Assembly (NCBI GenBank): GCA_001247695.2
Contig: LGRX02013671.1
Location: forward strand, 1 to 27,190
Direction of reading: 5' to 3'
Length of the DNA: 27,190 bases
Source: Cymbomonas tetramitiformis
Taxonomy: Eukaryota; Chlorophyta; Pyramimonadophyceae; Pyramimonadales; Pyramimonadaceae
Both the position numbers and the translations under genes were made by a program. This document shows positions 24,719 to 27,190 of the stretch, one piece after another (positions within the stretch are counted from its first letter, which is position 1; the number at the start of each line of letters is the position of its first letter). The notes under the pieces are model-generated. The model did no database searches and had not been told where the DNA came from. It was given only the letters and a program-made list of their open reading frames with translations.

Positions 24719-25051
24719 TTAGGTGGTTTTTGTTACATTCAACCTTTCCAAAAATTTGTTTTGAATTTCCATATATTTTTCAAATTCTTTAGGATTTTCC
24801 TTGATTTTATTGGAGAATATTTCAACAATTTTTACTTTATCTATACCATGCTTTTCCATCGTTGAAACACCGACACTTTTATTTAACAAAATTCGGTCTA
24901 AGGTTAGATTCTTTTGTAACAATGGTTTGTTGGCTTCATAATATTTCCCTTTGTCTCTCCTATTCATATCTAAAGGCTTTTTATAATACACCTTACCATT
25001 CTTAGAAGTAACCTTCATATACTTAGGAGAATGTGTATCAATTTCACTCAT
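24719..25051 (-). CDS. Small basic conserved PLV protein, second copy (110 aa)
   Basis: Homologue of 4138-4470 with the same length and ends (MSEIDTHSPKY..., LERLNVTKTT). The start is ATG 25051; the frame is open further upstream but the homology and segment A start support this one. Intact, about a dozen substitutions. It lies next to the truncated minor capsid gene, an order not found in segment A, which marks a rearrangement junction at 24702-24714. Confidence 0.75.
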   Translation of the reverse strand: MSEIDTHSPKYMKVTSKNGKVYYKKPLDMNRRDKGKYYEANKPLLQKNLTLDRILLNKSVGVSTMEKHGIDKVKIVEIFSNKIKENPKEFEKYMEIQNKFLERLNVTKTT

Positions 25052-25076
25052 TGTTATAATATAGAACTTATAATCT

Positions 25077-25265
25077 TTAAGCAGATTCAAACACATTTTT
25101 ATCAATACTTAATTCTTTTGAATTCATGATATCTCTTTCGCACTTTATACAAAGACAATCTAATTGTTTACATCGAGACCGTCTCATATTATATCCTATA
25201 GCATGAATCAAAGCAACGATAATTGTCCCAAATTGAAAGACATCACACGTATTTATTTCAAACAT
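25077..25265 (-). CDS. Small membrane protein with Cys motifs, second copy (62 aa)
   Basis: Homologue of 4496-4687; the hydrophobic span and Cys cluster are identical, with changes only in the last 12 residues (one Asp deleted, Met to Leu, Leu to Phe). Intact. The promoter side upstream differs from segment A because of a hexamer repeat. Confidence 0.7.
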   Translation of the reverse strand: MFEINTCDVFQFGTIIVALIHAIGYNMRRSRCKQLDCLCIKCERDIMNSKELSIDKNVFESA

Positions 25266-25290
25266 TATACATTAAACTGATTTTATTTTC

Positions 25291-25346
25291 TAGTTAGAGT
25301 TAGAGTTAAAGTTAGAGTAAGAGTTAAAGTTAGAGTTAGAGTTAGA
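25291..25346. repeat. GTTAGA/TTAGAG hexamer array
   Basis: About nine imperfect hexamers (GTTAGA, with GTTAAA and GTAAGA variants) lie between the divergent 62-aa and PPxY genes. The matching interval in segment A (4688-4731) has no such array, so it expanded in this copy only. The unit resembles telomere-type repeats but is a variant and internal. Confidence 0.7.
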
Positions 25347-25372
25347 ATTTAAATCAAAGTCATTAAAAATTG

Positions 25373-25422
25373 ATAGAAATGATAAGTAATGATTAGAAAA
25401 TTATTTTCTTGTGTATTCTAAT
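25373..25422. promoter_or_regulatory. Conserved leader before PPxY gene, second copy
   Basis: Identical over about 50 bp to 4732-4781, including the five-codon upstream ORF, although the coding sequence downstream has many substitutions and the sequence upstream is unrelated. Supports a conserved regulatory or leader function. Confidence 0.5.
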
Positions 25423-25908
25423 ATGGGTTTTAAGAAAGGTGAAAAAATTACTGATGAGGCTACTCTAGAACGATTAAAAGTTGCTCGATTAAAAGCTATG
25501 GAAACAAGAAGAAAAAATTCTGAAGCCAAAAAGGATATCAAACTTGCTAAAGAATTAGAAAACAAAAAAGTGTTGGAGGCTGCTCAAAATAAAATAAAAT
25601 CATCGATAAAAGAACCTGAAATTACTGAAAAATTCGAACAAAAATCTGAACCGGAAATAATCGAAAAGAAATATGTAAAGAAATCAAAAAAGAAACCTGT
25701 GATTGTTGTGGAATCTGATAGTGAAACTTCGGGTAGTTCAAGTGACGATGAACATCAACCTCAAGTGATTATCAAAAAATCAAAAAAGAAAGACAAAGTT
25801 TCAAAAACGGAAGGAAAGCCAAACGCAGCACCTCCGACTTATCATGACGTTTTGAATTCAGACCCTCATTTTCATAAAACATTCAAATCATTGTTTCCAG
25901 AATTTTAA
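25423..25908 (+). CDS. Charged PPxY-containing PLV protein, second copy (161 aa)
   Basis: Homologue of 4782-5270. The basic blocks, acidic Ser/Asp stretch and the C-terminal tail with PPTYHDV and SLFPEF are unchanged; the middle (about residues 62-78) varies, and one Ser is lost in the acidic stretch. Intact. Start at ATG 25423 by comparison with segment A. Confidence 0.75.
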   Translation: MGFKKGEKITDEATLERLKVARLKAMETRRKNSEAKKDIKLAKELENKKVLEAAQNKIKSSIKEPEITEKFEQKSEPEIIEKKYVKKSKKKPVIVVESDSETSGSSSDDEHQPQVIIKKSKKKDKVSKTEGKPNAAPPTYHDVLNSDPHFHKTFKSLFPEF

Positions 25909-25921
25909 AAGAATATTTGTA

Positions 25922-25968
25922 TCATTTATCTTTCCAATAGTCTTTCCCATAAGAAACAAATATCTCTT
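25922..25968 (-). pseudogene. 3'-end remnant of a SET-domain gene
   Basis: The minus strand encodes EIFVSYGKDYW plus three codons and TGA, matching the part of the SET frame that lies beyond the premature TGA in segment A. Differences from A are mostly third-position (GGA/GGG, GAT/GAC) plus Tyr to Phe. Similarity ends at 25968 where a 113-aa-type gene begins on the other strand, so the rest of SET was deleted. Confidence 0.75.
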
Positions 25969-26284
25969 AGATAAGAATATCAAAGTTAATGACGGTGTGT
26001 TTATTGGTGCTATAAATAAAGTAACAAGAACAACTTTTCAAATGCTTGGAGCAAATATCATAATGGATATTGATGGAAGTCAAAGTGGTGACCCGGGTGT
26101 TCCAAGTTTGAATATGGCTGCAAAAGAAAATAAAATGAAAGTTAGATTTGAAGGTTTGCCTATCGTAGACACAAATAACGTTCCTCCGATTGAAGAAATT
26201 ACACAAGTAAATGGATTATATGTATTCAAAGCAGATCCAGCTGATAAATTTGGAACTGTATATATGAAACTTGCTCAACCGTAA
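25967..26284 (+). pseudogene. Third 113-aa-type virion gene, N-terminus missing
   Basis: Homology to 15231-15572 starts at LDKNIKVNDGVFIGA, without the MSSFGN tag, directly at the SET junction. The body (VGANIIMDIDGSQ-like LGANIIMDIDGSQ) and end (VNGLYVFKA ... YMKLAQP) are clearly related but more diverged than copies A and B are from each other, so it came from another lineage or paralogue. No start codon in the homologous place. Confidence 0.75.
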
Positions 26285-26310
26285 ATTTAAAACTTGTGTT
26301 ATGATATATA

Positions 26311-26473
26311 ATGTCTTCATTCGGAAACAATGTAGTTGCAAGTACATTTAATGGAAATCAAACTCCATCTACAAATATTCCTGACCCTTTAACAATTAAT
26401 CAACTCAATGTAAATCAAATAGGTGATAATTCAAACCCTTGTCAAACAATTCATATGGCTTCAGATTTTTTAT
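26311..26473 (+). pseudogene. 5' fragment of a large fibre gene
   Basis: Begins MSSFGNNVVASTFNGNQ, nearly identical to the fibre genes at 15611 and (inverted) 21763, and follows the same gene order (113-aa type then fibre). Homology ends after HMASDFL at about 26473, where the sequence changes to unrelated short repeats; the frame ends soon after by chance. This is the right edge of viral DNA in the window. Confidence 0.85.
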
Positions 26474-26617
26474 TGTCATTTTACTTGTCATTTTCTTGTC
26501 ATTTCCTTGTATGACTTATGACATATATGACATAGGGTTATGACATATGTCATAGGGTTTTCATAGGGTTTTTATAGTGAAAAAGTACCGTACCGTATAG
26601 TCGGTGCCTTACTACTT
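26474..26617. repeat. AT-rich short repeats at virus/flank junction
   Basis: No gene. Contains TTGTCATTT repeats (about 26473-26510) and four copies of CATAGGGTT with TGACATAT between (26519-26572). Composition and repeats differ from viral DNA; probably the host side of a deletion or recombination junction. Confidence 0.5.
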
Positions 26618-27016
26618 GCATGCCACAGAGGCCAGGTTGCATGCGACAGAGGCCAGGTTGCATGCGACAGAGGCCAGGTTGCATGCGACAGATGTCGGGT
26701 TGCATGCTACAGAGGCCAGGTTGCATGCGACAGAGGCCAGGTTGCATGCGACAGATGTCGGATTGCATGCGACAGAGGCCAGGTTGCATGCGACAGAGGC
26801 CAGGTTGCATGCTACAGATGTCAGGTTGCATGCTACATACGCCAGGCTGCATGCCACGGAGGCCAGGTTGCATGCTACAGATGTCTGGTTGCATGCTACA
26901 GAGGCCAGGTTGCATGCGACAGAGACCAGGTTGCATGCTACATATGCCAGGTTGCATGCTGGTGACGGGTGGTTGCATGCTGCAAGGGCCTTGTTGCATG
27001 CCGGTCACAGCTGTAT
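26618..27016. repeat. 21-bp minisatellite, about 19 units, 63-bp higher order
   Basis: GCATGC recurs every 21 bp from 26618 to 26996. Most units carry GACAGAGGCCAGG. Units 4, 7, 10 and 13 instead carry CAGATGTC and unit 16 CATATGCC, giving a three-unit (63-bp) higher-order period. The last three units are degenerate. The array has no stops in several frames on both strands because 21 is a multiple of three; these frames are not genes. Confidence 0.95.
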
Positions 27017-27190
27017 GAAGAAATAATTGATGACAAGGCAGATTTCAGGAGAAGATCTGCAATGACAATAATTATATTGAGGATCTGGTGGATTCCAGAA
27101 AAAGATCTGCAATGGCAATATCGTGATCTGCCTGATGATTGGTGGAGGAGTACCAGAATCAGGCATGTATGTGCACATGATTGGTCGATG
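27017..27190. other. Unassigned flanking sequence with diverged direct repeat
   Basis: Two near-copies of a segment ending AAGATCTGCAATGRCAATA (about 27053-27071 and 27102-27120) lie about 50 bp apart. No gene can be supported in 174 bp. Composition is less AT-rich than the viral segments; probably host DNA. Confidence 0.4.

Larger units (their letters stand above)
24714..26473 (+). mobile_element. Segment C: internally deleted viral fragment
   Basis: Colinear with A from the 110-aa gene (A 4133 onward) through SET 3' end, then jumps to the 113-aa and fibre genes, omitting everything between (ATPase, methyltransferase, lipase, capsid genes). The junction within C is at 25966-25968; it ends at 26473 inside the fibre gene. 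Confidence 0.8.

Noticed and set aside
25291..25346. CRISPR-like array
   Set aside because: Plain hexamer tandem without spacers.
26618..27016. CRISPR array
   Set aside because: Units are contiguous 21-mers with no unique spacers; it is a minisatellite.
26550..27026. Long open frames on both strands with 7-residue repeats
   Set aside because: They follow directly from a 21-bp tandem repeat without stops; no start context, domain or asymmetric codon use.
27017..27190. Tryptophan-rich open frame (contains DLPDDWWR) near the right edge
   Set aside because: Short, cut by the window, spans a diverged direct repeat and has no recognisable motif.

Overview
The window looks like a eukaryotic chromosomal segment holding endogenous, rearranged copies of a polinton-like virus (PLV; protein-primed PolB, double-jelly-roll capsid lineage). 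The viral parts are AT-rich and intronless, with genes packed tightly on both strands. The genes seen are a polinton-type B-family DNA polymerase, the first 54 codons of a probable rve-type integrase, an A32/FtsK-HerA-like packaging ATPase, a broken SET-domain protein, a beta-class DNA methyltransferase, a GxSxG lipase, a minor capsid (penton-like) protein, a major capsid protein, a set of fibre-like virion proteins and a SAP-domain protein. The host cannot be named from this sequence. Intron-like acceptor signals, minisatellites and satellite-like repeats point to a eukaryote.

Layout. Segment A (1-18887) is the fullest copy. On the minus strand are integrase (cut by the window edge), polymerase and two small proteins. 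A basic/acidic PPxY protein lies on the plus strand, the SET remnant and ATPase on the minus strand, and the methyltransferase on the plus strand. Positions 7451-10955 interrupt the viral genes: degenerate repeats, a fold-back repeat, and higher-GC orphan ORFs (461 and 212 aa), followed by two short ORFs with splice-acceptor-like starts. Viral genes resume on the plus strand: lipase, 77-aa protein, minor capsid, major capsid, 105-aa protein, 113-aa protein, 599-aa fibre, 336-aa fibre and SAP protein.

Segment B (about 19171-24701) is an inverted, diverged copy of the capsid/fibre block. It lacks the 5' end of the minor capsid gene and the 3' end of the second fibre gene, and has a frameshift in that fibre gene. 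Segment C (about 24714-26473) is colinear with A but carries an internal deletion. It has copies of the two small genes and the PPxY gene and the last codons of SET, then jumps directly into a third 113-aa-type gene and a truncated fibre gene. From 26474 the sequence is non-viral: short AT-rich repeats, a 21-bp minisatellite with 63-bp higher-order structure, and unassigned flank.

How the genes would work together: polymerase and integrase replicate and insert the element; the ATPase packages DNA into a capsid built from major and minor capsid proteins; the lipase may aid membrane breach; and three different virion proteins share an N-terminal MSSFGN signature that I infer to be a common docking peptide. 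The most notable points are this shared N-terminal tag, modular divergence of the fibre head between A and B, the mosaic inverted/deleted architecture, a SET gene cut by one in-frame TGA whose lost 3' codons survive in segment C, and the orphan higher-GC cassette inside segment A.
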